Origin: a virus
Virus record (IMG/VR): IMGVR_UViG_3300036945_000296
Span: 1 to 38,358 of that record
Length of the DNA: 38,358 bases
Reading direction: 5' to 3' (one strand)
Positions 31,000 to 38,358 of this stretch are shown one piece after another (within the stretch, counting starts at the first letter, position 1; every line of letters begins with the position of its first letter). The notes beneath the pieces are model-generated. The model was given only the letters and a program-made list of their open reading frames with translations. It was not told the DNA's origin and did not search any database. Position numbers and translations under genes: made by a program.

Positions 31000-31323
31000 A
31001 TGCCATACGAACTAAGAACACCCTGGCAAAATGAAACCTGGTGTGACAGTACATACTTCAATATGTATGCACGTCTTGCTGGGCGCCCACTTGCAGGTGG
31101 CTCCTACACAGGTGCTACTCCGTCATATATGACAGATGTTGCACGTGGAGTTACATTGCTAGTTAATGGAACTGTTGTTACTGAAAGCAGAACTCCATAC
31201 CAAGATGACTTGGCAAATGCCACTACCTACTATCTAGGTGGACACGCTTACACGCTAACAGATGAGGAAGCACAAGTGCTTATCAATGCTGGCTATAGCG
31301 AATACCTCACACCGGTGGTCTAA
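31000..31323 (+). CDS. Small virion protein (107 aa)
   Basis: A 107-residue protein, MPYELRTPWQNETWCDST and a beta-rich body with an Ala/Gly loop, ending YTLTDEEAQVLINAGYSEYL. ATG 31000 has AAGGAGAG upstream. Its place directly behind the capsid gene suggests a head-decoration or completion protein, unproven. Confidence 0.7.
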   Translation: MPYELRTPWQNETWCDSTYFNMYARLAGRPLAGGSYTGATPSYMTDVARGVTLLVNGTVVTESRTPYQDDLANATTYYLGGHAYTLTDEEAQVLINAGYSEYLTPVV

Positions 31324-31592
31324 TGGGAAAACATAGACAAGATCACCCAGTGGATGTAGAGGGTTGCTTCGGATGCAAAGTGCTCGGTTTAACAATGAGT
31401 ACAGGAGCAGCACGTAGTGATGGTGTACCTACTGCCAAAGCTCACGATAAAGAACTAGAGTCTTACTACGGCGCAATACGTCAGGGAATCGAACCACGTT
31501 CAACCAGACAACCTGATATAGATGCTGCGGTAAGAATCAGTAATGAAGCAGGCAAAGCATTTGACGGAACAAGTTTAACCCTAAAACCTTAA
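31323..31592 (+). CDS. Small CxxC protein (89 aa)
   Basis: An 89-residue protein with one CFGCKVLG knuckle near residue 15, then a polar helical stretch. Similar short proteins occur near head genes of actinophages. It overlaps the preceding stop by one base. Role unknown. Confidence 0.7.
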   Translation: MGKHRQDHPVDVEGCFGCKVLGLTMSTGAARSDGVPTAKAHDKELESYYGAIRQGIEPRSTRQPDIDAAVRISNEAGKAFDGTSLTLKP

Positions 31593-31602
31593 GGAGTAAA
31601 AA

Positions 31603-31764
31603 ATGAAAGATGAAGCATACGCTAAAGAAAACGGCAAAGAGTTTGAATATGTCAAGAGTGTTGATGAGGTAGATCCATACCCACTAGCAGACAAGCAGTT
31701 TGCATCTAACCGTAAGTATATGACTTACGAGTCAATCTCAACAGGTGTTGGCGGTAAGAAGTAA
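31603..31764 (+). CDS. Small polar protein (53 aa)
   Basis: A 53-residue, charged protein (EAYAKENGKEFEYVKSVD). AAGGAGT precedes the ATG. The stop shares bases with the next start (TAATG). No family recognised. Confidence 0.7.
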   Translation: MKDEAYAKENGKEFEYVKSVDEVDPYPLADKQFASNRKYMTYESISTGVGGKK

Positions 31765-31829
31765 TGGCCGTGCGTAAGCCTGGCAAGTGCCGCAAGTGCG
31801 GTAAGTCAGACAAGATGTGTAAGTGCTAA
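31764..31829 (+). CDS. Cys-rich miniprotein A (21 aa)
   Basis: A 21-residue peptide with Cys at 9, 12, 19 and 21 (CRKCG and CKC), the four-cysteine pattern of a tiny zinc knuckle, and many Lys residues. Coupled to the gene before it by TAATG. Very short; supported by the neighbouring Cys-rich gene. Confidence 0.55.
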   Translation: MAVRKPGKCRKCGKSDKMCKC

Positions 31830-31832
31830 ATA

Positions 31833-31928
31833 ATGTGCGCTAAATGTGGATGCAAGTGTAAGGCAGGCAAGCCTCAAAAGGGTTGCAAGTGCAACTGCGC
31901 TACCTGTAAGAATGCACGAAAGAAGTAA
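31833..31928 (+). CDS. Cys-rich miniprotein B, metallothionein-like (31 aa)
   Basis: A 31-residue peptide with eight cysteines (residues 2, 5, 7, 9, 18, 20, 22, 25) as CxxCxCxC and CxCxCxxC, separated by AGKPQKG. Lys-rich and lacking aromatic residues, it looks like a miniature metallothionein. It starts four bases after miniprotein A stops; no good Shine-Dalgarno is seen, so translation is probably coupled. Confidence 0.6.
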   Translation: MCAKCGCKCKAGKPQKGCKCNCATCKNARKK

Positions 31929-31930
31929 CG

Positions 31931-32197
31931 ATGCCAGCTAAGAAAGATCCTCGCCTAGAGCGAGCAGGTGTAGAAGGTTTTAACAAGCCTAAGAAGACAC
32001 CGTCACACCCAACCAAGTCACACGTTGTAGTTGCTAAAGAAGGCGATCAGGTCAAGACCATTCGCTTTGGACAGCAAGGTGTAACTGGAGATAAGAAGCC
32101 AACTGCACGACAGGCTTCCTTCAAAGCACGTCACGCTAAGAACATTGCCAAGGGCAAGATGTCTGCAGCGTACTGGGCAAATAAGGAGAAATGGTGA
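31931..32197 (+). CDS. Conserved-looking basic protein (88 aa)
   Basis: An 88-residue, very basic protein. The C-terminal half has the pattern KTIRFGQQGVTGDKKPTARQ followed by FKARHAKNIAKGKMSAAYW, which matches short DNA-associated proteins found in many phages. It probably binds DNA or the head interior. The stop overlaps the next start. Confidence 0.75.
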   Translation: MPAKKDPRLERAGVEGFNKPKKTPSHPTKSHVVVAKEGDQVKTIRFGQQGVTGDKKPTARQASFKARHAKNIAKGKMSAAYWANKEKW

Positions 32198-32361
32198 AGA
32201 AAAAAGAAACAGCATTCTGGGATAAAAAGAATCCCAAAGAAAAATCTAAGACGCTAACGCCAGCACAAAAGGCAGCAGCAAAAGCAAAGGCGAAGGCAGC
32301 AGGTAGGCCTTATCCAAATCTAATTGATAATGCAGCAGTAGCTCGCAAAAAGAAGAAGTGA
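32194..32361 (+). CDS. Small Lys-rich protein (55 aa)
   Basis: A 55-residue, Lys/Ala-rich protein (KKKETAFWDKKNPKEKSK, then an Ala/Lys run and RKKKK end). The GTG at 32194 sits five bases after AAGGAG and is preferred over the ATG three bases upstream. Probably a DNA-packaged basic peptide. Unrecognised. Confidence 0.65.
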   Translation: MKKKETAFWDKKNPKEKSKTLTPAQKAAAKAKAKAAGRPYPNLIDNAAVARKKKK

Positions 32362-32370
32362 GGTAGATAG

Positions 32371-32666
32371 GTGCCAACAGGAAATCCAGGTACAACCCTA
32401 GTAGCAGAACTCAACAGGCTCGCTAATGGAGGCACCTACCCACCAATTACAGAATATGTTGATGAGGCATCAGCTGCTCTTGCTTGGGCTGCATACCGTG
32501 GTGTTACGCCTTATCACACAGATACAGTAGGAGTTCTCAATGACATTGCGGGTATCCCAGATGGCGCAAAGAGCCGTCTTGATTACAGCGGCATATGCAA
32601 CTATCTCGCTGGCACTACTGGCCTTACTGCAAACGCAGCACTCCAAAGCATTGATGAAGGTGCTTG

Positions 32667-32667
<1 letters not shown>
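32371..32667 (+). CDS. Hypothetical virion protein (98 aa), GTG start
   Basis: A 98-residue helical protein (NPGTTLVAELNRLANGGTYP and ALAWAAYRGVTP). AGGTAGATAG precedes the GTG. Its stop overlaps the next ATG (TGATG). No family recognised; probably structural by context. Confidence 0.7.
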
Positions 32668-33982
<1,315 letters not shown>

Positions 33983-33991
33983 ACTAGAGCA

Positions 33992-35053
33992 ATGAAAATT
34001 GCTATCTATACCATTAGTAAGAATGAGGCTAAACACGTTGAGCGTTGGTACAACTCCACCAAGGAAGCTGATTACCACATCATCGCAGACACAGGATCAA
34101 CAGACGATACCGTTGAGATTGCTAGAGATCTTGGTATTACGGTTGTGCCGATCTATGTCAATCCCTTTAGGTTTGATGACGCGAGAAACGCATCGCTTGC
34201 GGTAGTTCCAGCAGATGCTGATTACTGCATAGCACTTGATATGGATGAGGTGCTTACACCTGGTTGGCGTGAGCACTTAGAAGCAGCCTTTGCTAGAGGA
34301 CTTGATAGACCTACATACAGACGCATTGAAGCATTCAATGATGATGGATCTGTAGCATCAGAGTTCAACGGATTCAAGGTACACAGGCGAGAAGGTATAC
34401 GCTGGCACTATCCGATTCACGAAGTACCGCAGTGGTACCACGAGCGAGAAGAAGTCAAAGACTTCATTACTGGCTTTGAGACTCACCACCTGCAGGATAG
34501 AACAAAGTCTCGTGGACAGTACCTGCCAATGCTTGAGATGGCAGTACGTGAGAATCCAGATTCGAGAAACCTTTACTATCTAGGTAGAGAACAGTCTTAC
34601 CACAATCAGTTGGATAAGGCAGCAGAGACTTTGAAAAAGTACTTAGAGATAAGTATCTTCCCAGAAGAGCGTTCTGCAGCTTGTCGCATCTTATCTAAGT
34701 GCGAACCAGAAAATGCTGAAGAATGGTTTATGAAAGGCACAGAAGAGTTTGCTAGCAGAGAGTCAATTCTTGGTTTAGCAAATTATTACTACACGCAAGC
34801 TATGTGGGATGAATGTTTGTTGGTATCAGAAAGGGCTTTGACCTTTACTGAAAAGCCAACACAGTTCCTAGCAGAGTCTTGGGCGTGGGGACATATGGCC
34901 TATGACCTAGCAGCGATTAGTTGCTGGCAACTAGGTAAGTGGAAGATGGCATACAAGTACGGTAAAGAAGCAGTAAAGATAAGTCCAAATGATGAGCGAC
35001 TGGTAAAGAACCTTGCGTTCTATAAGGAGAAAATGAATGGCAACACTAAATGA
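33992..35053 (+). CDS. GT2-family glycosyltransferase with C-terminal TPR-like helices
   Basis: A 353-residue protein. The N-terminal 230 residues have the GT2 fold: IYTISKNEAKHVERW, then Asp33 in ADTGSTDDT, and Asp83-x-Asp85 (ALDMDEVL), the metal and donor-sugar site, plus the HEVPQW loop. The C-terminal 120 residues are paired helices of TPR type. It is embedded among virion genes just after the collagen-like fibre, unlike most surface-modifying enzymes, so modification of the fibre is the leading idea. Start ATG 33992 has only AGAG upstream. Confidence 0.85.
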   Translation: MKIAIYTISKNEAKHVERWYNSTKEADYHIIADTGSTDDTVEIARDLGITVVPIYVNPFRFDDARNASLAVVPADADYCIALDMDEVLTPGWREHLEAAFARGLDRPTYRRIEAFNDDGSVASEFNGFKVHRREGIRWHYPIHEVPQWYHEREEVKDFITGFETHHLQDRTKSRGQYLPMLEMAVRENPDSRNLYYLGREQSYHNQLDKAAETLKKYLEISIFPEERSAACRILSKCEPENAEEWFMKGTEEFASRESILGLANYYYTQAMWDECLLVSERALTFTEKPTQFLAESWAWGHMAYDLAAISCWQLGKWKMAYKYGKEAVKISPNDERLVKNLAFYKEKMNGNTK

Positions 35054-35933
35054 TCTGATATCGGAAGTTAGATCTTCACTTGCAGGTTTCACCCTGCGAC
35101 AAGATCGTATCTCCTATCTGACCAGTGCTATATCCACAACAGATACAGCAATTCAAATCGGTTCATCTAACAACTTAGCAAAGGGCATCATCGAAATTGA
35201 TGATGAACTTATCTGGATTGACAACTTCACTAAAGAGAACAACACAATGAATGCCGCTCCAGGTTTCGGACGTGGCTATCAGAACACCTCACCTGCTCCA
35301 CACTCAGTTAACTCGCAGGTAACTTTGACACCTTCATACCCACGCACCAATATCAAGCAGGCTATCAACGACACAATCGGATCTGTTTATCCTAAGCTCT
35401 GGGCTGTCTACTCATACACATTTACTTTTAACGCAAGCCAAGTAACCTATGCCCTGCCAGATGATGTACAGAATGTTCTGTATATGTCTTGGCAGACAAC
35501 TGGTTCATCAAAGGAATGGCTACCACTGAAGAAGTGGCGTGCTGACCTGATGGCAAACGTTGCAACATTTAACACACAAAAGACTGTCAACCTTTATGAC
35601 AACATCCAGCCAGGACGTACTGTTCAGGTCTGGTATGCAGCAACACCACAGACTATGACATCTGGTACAGATGACTTCAGCGCAGTAACTGGTCTGCCAG
35701 AGTCTTGTCGAGATGTAATCGTTTACGGCGCAGCCTATCGTCTGCTTTCATTTGTAGATCCTGGTCGTATCAATTTGACTTCTGCAGAGTCCGACCTTGC
35801 CGATAGCAAGGTTCCAGGTTCTGCTGGTTCTACAAACTCCAGATACATCTACGCACTGTATCAACAGCGCTTGCAGGATGAGTCACTTAAGTTATCTGAC
35901 AAGTTCCCTATTCGCGTTCACTTCACCCGTTAA
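35037..35933 (+). CDS. Adaptor/tail-tubular-A-like protein
   Basis: A 298-residue protein: TLNDLISEVRSSLAGFTLRQ, YLTSAISTTDTAIQIGSSNN and later YPRTNIKQAINDTIGSVYPK followed by a beta domain (YTFTFNASQVTYALPDD). This resembles the head-to-tail adaptor (tail tubular A-like) proteins of short-tailed phages, which join the portal to the nozzle. It overlaps the glycosyltransferase gene by 17 bases. The identity is moderate; a baseplate or neck protein is the alternative. Confidence 0.65.
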   Translation: MATLNDLISEVRSSLAGFTLRQDRISYLTSAISTTDTAIQIGSSNNLAKGIIEIDDELIWIDNFTKENNTMNAAPGFGRGYQNTSPAPHSVNSQVTLTPSYPRTNIKQAINDTIGSVYPKLWAVYSYTFTFNASQVTYALPDDVQNVLYMSWQTTGSSKEWLPLKKWRADLMANVATFNTQKTVNLYDNIQPGRTVQVWYAATPQTMTSGTDDFSAVTGLPESCRDVIVYGAAYRLLSFVDPGRINLTSAESDLADSKVPGSAGSTNSRYIYALYQQRLQDESLKLSDKFPIRVHFTR

Positions 35934-35952
35934 AGATAAGGCAGCCTAAACT

Positions 35953-36501
35953 ATGACAAGAAAGTTCAGTTCAACTTCCGTTGCGACTACACTTGCAGCT
36001 ACTATCAACAGCTCAACAACAACTATTACGGTGGCTACTGGTACAGGCTCAGCCCTTATGGGTGGAGTAACGCTAGGTGCTGGCAACGTAGATTCATTTG
36101 CTGTCGCGCTAGATGTGGACACCATCAACGAGGAAATCGTTTGGGTCACACAGATCAACACAGACACACTGACAGTTATTCGCGCACAAGCTGGTACATC
36201 TGGCATTTCGCACACTGCAGGCGCAACAGTCCAGCACGTACTCACCGGTGATGATGCAACCTTCTTTACAGCAGGTGTTGCTACAGCAGATGCTGCAATC
36301 CCTGAGTCTGTAGTTACTGCCAAGGCAGATCTACTCGTAGGTGCTTCATCTGGTGTCGTAGATAATCTTGCAGTAGGAACAAACGGTCAGGTTCTTACAG
36401 CTGATGCAACACAAACTCTGGGTGTTAAGTGGGCTACGCCTACCGTTCCAGAGACAGCAGACAATCCGTACAACGTATCTTTTATGCTAATGGGTGCATA
36501 A
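35953..36501 (+). CDS. Virion/fibre protein with GQVLTAD-type repeat
   Basis: A 182-residue Ser/Thr/Ala-rich beta protein. It contains the common fibre motif T-N-G-Q-V-L-T-A-D-A and G-V-K-W-A-T-P before its end. The start follows AAGGCAGCC. It probably belongs to the receptor-binding apparatus together with the next genes. Confidence 0.75.
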   Translation: MTRKFSSTSVATTLAATINSSTTTITVATGTGSALMGGVTLGAGNVDSFAVALDVDTINEEIVWVTQINTDTLTVIRAQAGTSGISHTAGATVQHVLTGDDATFFTAGVATADAAIPESVVTAKADLLVGASSGVVDNLAVGTNGQVLTADATQTLGVKWATPTVPETADNPYNVSFMLMGA

Positions 36502-36529
36502 CTAACCAACAACTAATAAGGAGAAATAA

Positions 36530-36859
36530 ATGGCAACAACTTACAAGGTGCTTGGTCAGTCCAACCCAAGTGCAACAACAGCAACAACTCTATACACAGT
36601 ACCATCTGCAACAGAGGCAGTAGTCTCAACAATCGTTATCGCTAACCTAACCGCAACTGCTGCAACATTCCGCATTGCAATCCGACCAAACGGCGCAACG
36701 CTTGCTAACTCTCAGTACATTGCATACGACATCACAGTTGGTGCATCTGACTCAACAGCTCTGACTCTTGGCATCACACTAGATGCTGCAGATATTATTA
36801 CAGTTTACGCATCTACAGCTAACCTTACATTTACGGCTTTCGGCTCAGAGATTTCCTAA
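36530..36859 (+). CDS. Small beta-rich virion protein (109 aa)
   Basis: A 109-residue protein, nearly all beta-strand prone (YTVPSATEAVVSTIVIAN and FRIAIRPNGATLAN), with no charged core or cysteines. AAGGAGAAATAA precedes the ATG. Likely a fibre or decoration sandwich; unrecognised by name. Confidence 0.75.
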   Translation: MATTYKVLGQSNPSATTATTLYTVPSATEAVVSTIVIANLTATAATFRIAIRPNGATLANSQYIAYDITVGASDSTALTLGITLDAADIITVYASTANLTFTAFGSEIS

Positions 36860-36861
36860 TT

Positions 36862-37731
36862 ATGACAGTATCGAGAGCAAAAACCTCATCGGTATTGCAG
36901 GGCTTTCCTAAGAGCAGAAGTTTGCTTGCAGGCAATACTGCCTATGTCCCACAGATTATTGAGACAGTTGTTGTCGCAGGTGGCGGTGGCGGTGGTAATC
37001 GCTTCGGTGGTGGTGGTGCAGGTGGACTTGTCTACTCATCAACTAAAGCCTTTGTAATAGGAACAACTTATACAGTAACTGTTGGTGCAGGTGGAGCAGG
37101 ATCTCCAAATGCAAATGGTTCTAATTCTGTCTTTGATACCTTCACTGCTATTGGCGGTGGTCGTGGTGCTACAGCAAGCGCAGTATTTTCTGGCGGTTGC
37201 GGTGGTGGAGGAACAGATCAGTCAGGTGCTACAACTGGTGGAGCATCCACTCAAACAAGTCCATCAGGTGCAACTGGCTATGGTTCAGCAGGTGGTAACG
37301 GAAGCGTCTCAAACAACGGCGAAGGTGCTGGCGGTGGTGGCGCTGATGGTTCTGGTAGTGGCTCAGGATCAAATCAAGGTGGTAACGGTGGCCCAGGTAG
37401 AACTTATTTTGGAACCACTTATGCAGGTGGTGGTGGTGGTGGACAAAGCGGAGGCGGTAGTCGCGGCTTAGGTGGTGCAGGCGGTGGTGGTAATGGAGCG
37501 GTCATTGATGATGTGCAAGCAACAGACGGTGCTGCCAACACTGGCGGTGGCGGTGGTGGAGCATCTCAAGGTTCAGGATTTGAACCTAAGAGCGGCGGAT
37601 CAGGAACTGTAATTGTTCGTTACCCAGATTCATTGGCTGCAGCAGCATCAACTACAGGCTCACCAACAATCACAGTTTCAGGTGGATACCGTACTTACAA
37701 ATGGACTGGAAGCGGGAGCATCACTTTCTAA
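36862..37731 (+). CDS. Glycine-rich tail-tip/adhesin protein
   Basis: A 289-residue protein with a short Lys/Arg-rich start and a large glycine-rich region (about 33-270, many runs of three or more Gly interspersed with Ser, Ala, Asn and Phe). A beta-strand end (TVIVRYPDSLAAAA) and a terminal TYKWTGSGSITF follow. Such glycine-rich domains form the receptor-contact loops of adhesins in several phages. The start ATG has no clear Shine-Dalgarno, so coupling with the upstream gene is probable. It is the most likely receptor-binding protein. Confidence 0.8.
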   Translation: MTVSRAKTSSVLQGFPKSRSLLAGNTAYVPQIIETVVVAGGGGGGNRFGGGGAGGLVYSSTKAFVIGTTYTVTVGAGGAGSPNANGSNSVFDTFTAIGGGRGATASAVFSGGCGGGGTDQSGATTGGASTQTSPSGATGYGSAGGNGSVSNNGEGAGGGGADGSGSGSGSNQGGNGGPGRTYFGTTYAGGGGGGQSGGGSRGLGGAGGGGNGAVIDDVQATDGAANTGGGGGGASQGSGFEPKSGGSGTVIVRYPDSLAAAASTTGSPTITVSGGYRTYKWTGSGSITF

Positions 37732-38036
37732 TGGCACACTTTGCTCAGTTAGACGAATCTAATATCGTCACTCAAGTAATTGTAGTTCACAACAATGAGC
37801 TACTAGATAACGGCGTTGAATCAGAAGCCAAAGGCGTAGCCTTTTGTCAGTCACTCTTAGGTGGCAACTGGGTTCAAACATCTTACAACGGCAATATCCG
37901 TAAGAACTATGCTGGCATTGGTTTTACCTATGACCAGACACGGGATGCCTTTATCCCACCTAAGCCAGAAGAAGGCAACTGGGTACTCAATGAAGACACG
38001 TGCATATGGGAAGAGGTAGACAATGGCAGTAACTAA
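37731..38036 (+). CDS. Tail-fibre-associated protein of MAHFAQLD type (101 aa)
   Basis: A 101-residue protein beginning MAHFAQLDESNIVTQVIVVH, with FCQSLLGGNW, RKNYAGIGFTYDQTRDAFI and WVLNEDTCIWEE. This matches a widespread phage family found beside fibre genes in aquatic phages, often called a structural or tail protein. ATG 37731 overlaps the previous stop; the longer start at 37701 lies inside the adhesin gene. Role unknown. Confidence 0.8.
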   Translation: MAHFAQLDESNIVTQVIVVHNNELLDNGVESEAKGVAFCQSLLGGNWVQTSYNGNIRKNYAGIGFTYDQTRDAFIPPKPEEGNWVLNEDTCIWEEVDNGSN

Positions 38037-38358
38037 GATCAAGACTACCTCTAGTTTTACCAACCTAACAAAGTATGACTCATTCCTTGCAGGTAATCCT
38101 GCATTTAGTCCAGGGGCGTTCGATTCCATTGCTTCTACTACTGCAACAGGTGGGTCAACTGTAACCTTTAGCAGCATCCCAAGCACCTACCAAAGCCTAC
38201 AAGTTAGAATTTTGGTTAGAACAACAACTGACAATGTAGATTTTAGAATGACAGCCAACGGCGTAACATCTGGCTATGCTTCTCACTTTCTAGTAGGTAC
38301 TGGAACCGTTGGACAGGCTGGATATTCTGGAGCGGCAAACATAAGATTAGACAGCGGT
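38023..38358 (+). CDS. Fibre/virion protein, 5' part (gene continues at base 1)
   Basis: Open from ATG 38023 to the last base, 112 codons exactly, with AGAGG upstream. It has VTFSSIPSTYQSLQVRI and FRMTANGV, the N-terminal pattern of the paralogues at 250 and 746. Joined to bases 1-249 it gives about 194 residues ending in LYGIKGA. The join falls in the middle of the domain and aligns with both paralogues without gap, supporting a circular or circularly permuted genome. Confidence 0.85.
   Translation, partial: MAVTKIKTTSSFTNLTKYDSFLAGNPAFSPGAFDSIASTTATGGSTVTFSSIPSTYQSLQVRILVRTTTDNVDFRMTANGVTSGYASHFLVGTGTVGQAGYSGAANIRLDSG

Noticed and set aside
37082-37471. Rightward 129-residue frame inside the glycine-rich adhesin gene
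   Set aside because: A frame shadow of Gly codons (GGT/GGC runs read as Val/Gln/Ala); no ribosome site.

Overview
This window looks like the complete genome of a small tailed bacteriophage of an actinobacterium, cut open at an arbitrary point. An open reading frame runs off the right end (38023-38358, 112 codons) and another comes in, in the same phase, at the left end (1-249, 82 codons plus stop). Joined end to end they give one protein of about 194 residues that aligns along its length with its two downstream paralogues (250-744 and 746-1267), so the sequence is best read as a closed 38,358 bp circle. An actinobacterial host is suggested by a WhiB-type iron-sulfur regulator, a WhiB-like leaderless promoter style, a proteasome-type protease and small zinc-ribbon proteins of kinds seen in actinophages. 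Base composition is roughly balanced by eye. The exact host (for example a freshwater actinobacterium) is inference.

Layout. (1) Late rightward block, 15915 to the right end and on through the left end to 4614: terminase, portal, a 1554-residue probable internal virion protein, three structural proteins with low-complexity linkers, scaffold, major capsid, a run of very small basic or cysteine-rich proteins, a collagen-like fibre, a glycosyltransferase, an adaptor-like protein, several fibre or adhesin proteins, a 733-residue tail protein and a lysis cassette (membrane protein, M15 peptidase, holin), closed by a strong terminator at 4643-4676. No tape-measure/tail-tube set is recognisable, so a short-tailed (podovirus-like) particle is the best guess. 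(2) Early rightward block, 5054-12344: proteasome-like hydrolase, Cas4/RecB-like nuclease, WhiB, RecA-fold helicase, resolvase-like nuclease, primase split into two overlapping genes, an Nmad1/DUF1599-like protein, a sigma-like factor, a further nuclease candidate, an FmdB zinc ribbon and a methyltransferase. Most genes overlap by a few bases. No DNA polymerase is recognisable, so the host enzyme is probably used. (3) Leftward block, 15068 down to 12519: at least a dozen tiny genes, many linked by start/stop overlaps and too short for ordinary gene callers, ending in a secreted transglycosylase. It converges on block 2 at a pair of terminators (12387-12465). One further leftward gene lies at 4685-4984, divergent from block 2.

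The control region 15069-15914, between the leftward and late blocks, has no gene but is the most structured DNA here: a two-copy 36 bp element with a TAGACA-N13-TGTCTA palindrome, a cluster of short direct repeats, a G-quadruplex-type G-run array, a candidate promoter and, starting just downstream of it, a chain of hairpins with GAAA and TTCG loops that could be a structured leader or small RNA. No integrase, excisionase, transposase, CRISPR array, or tRNA was seen.
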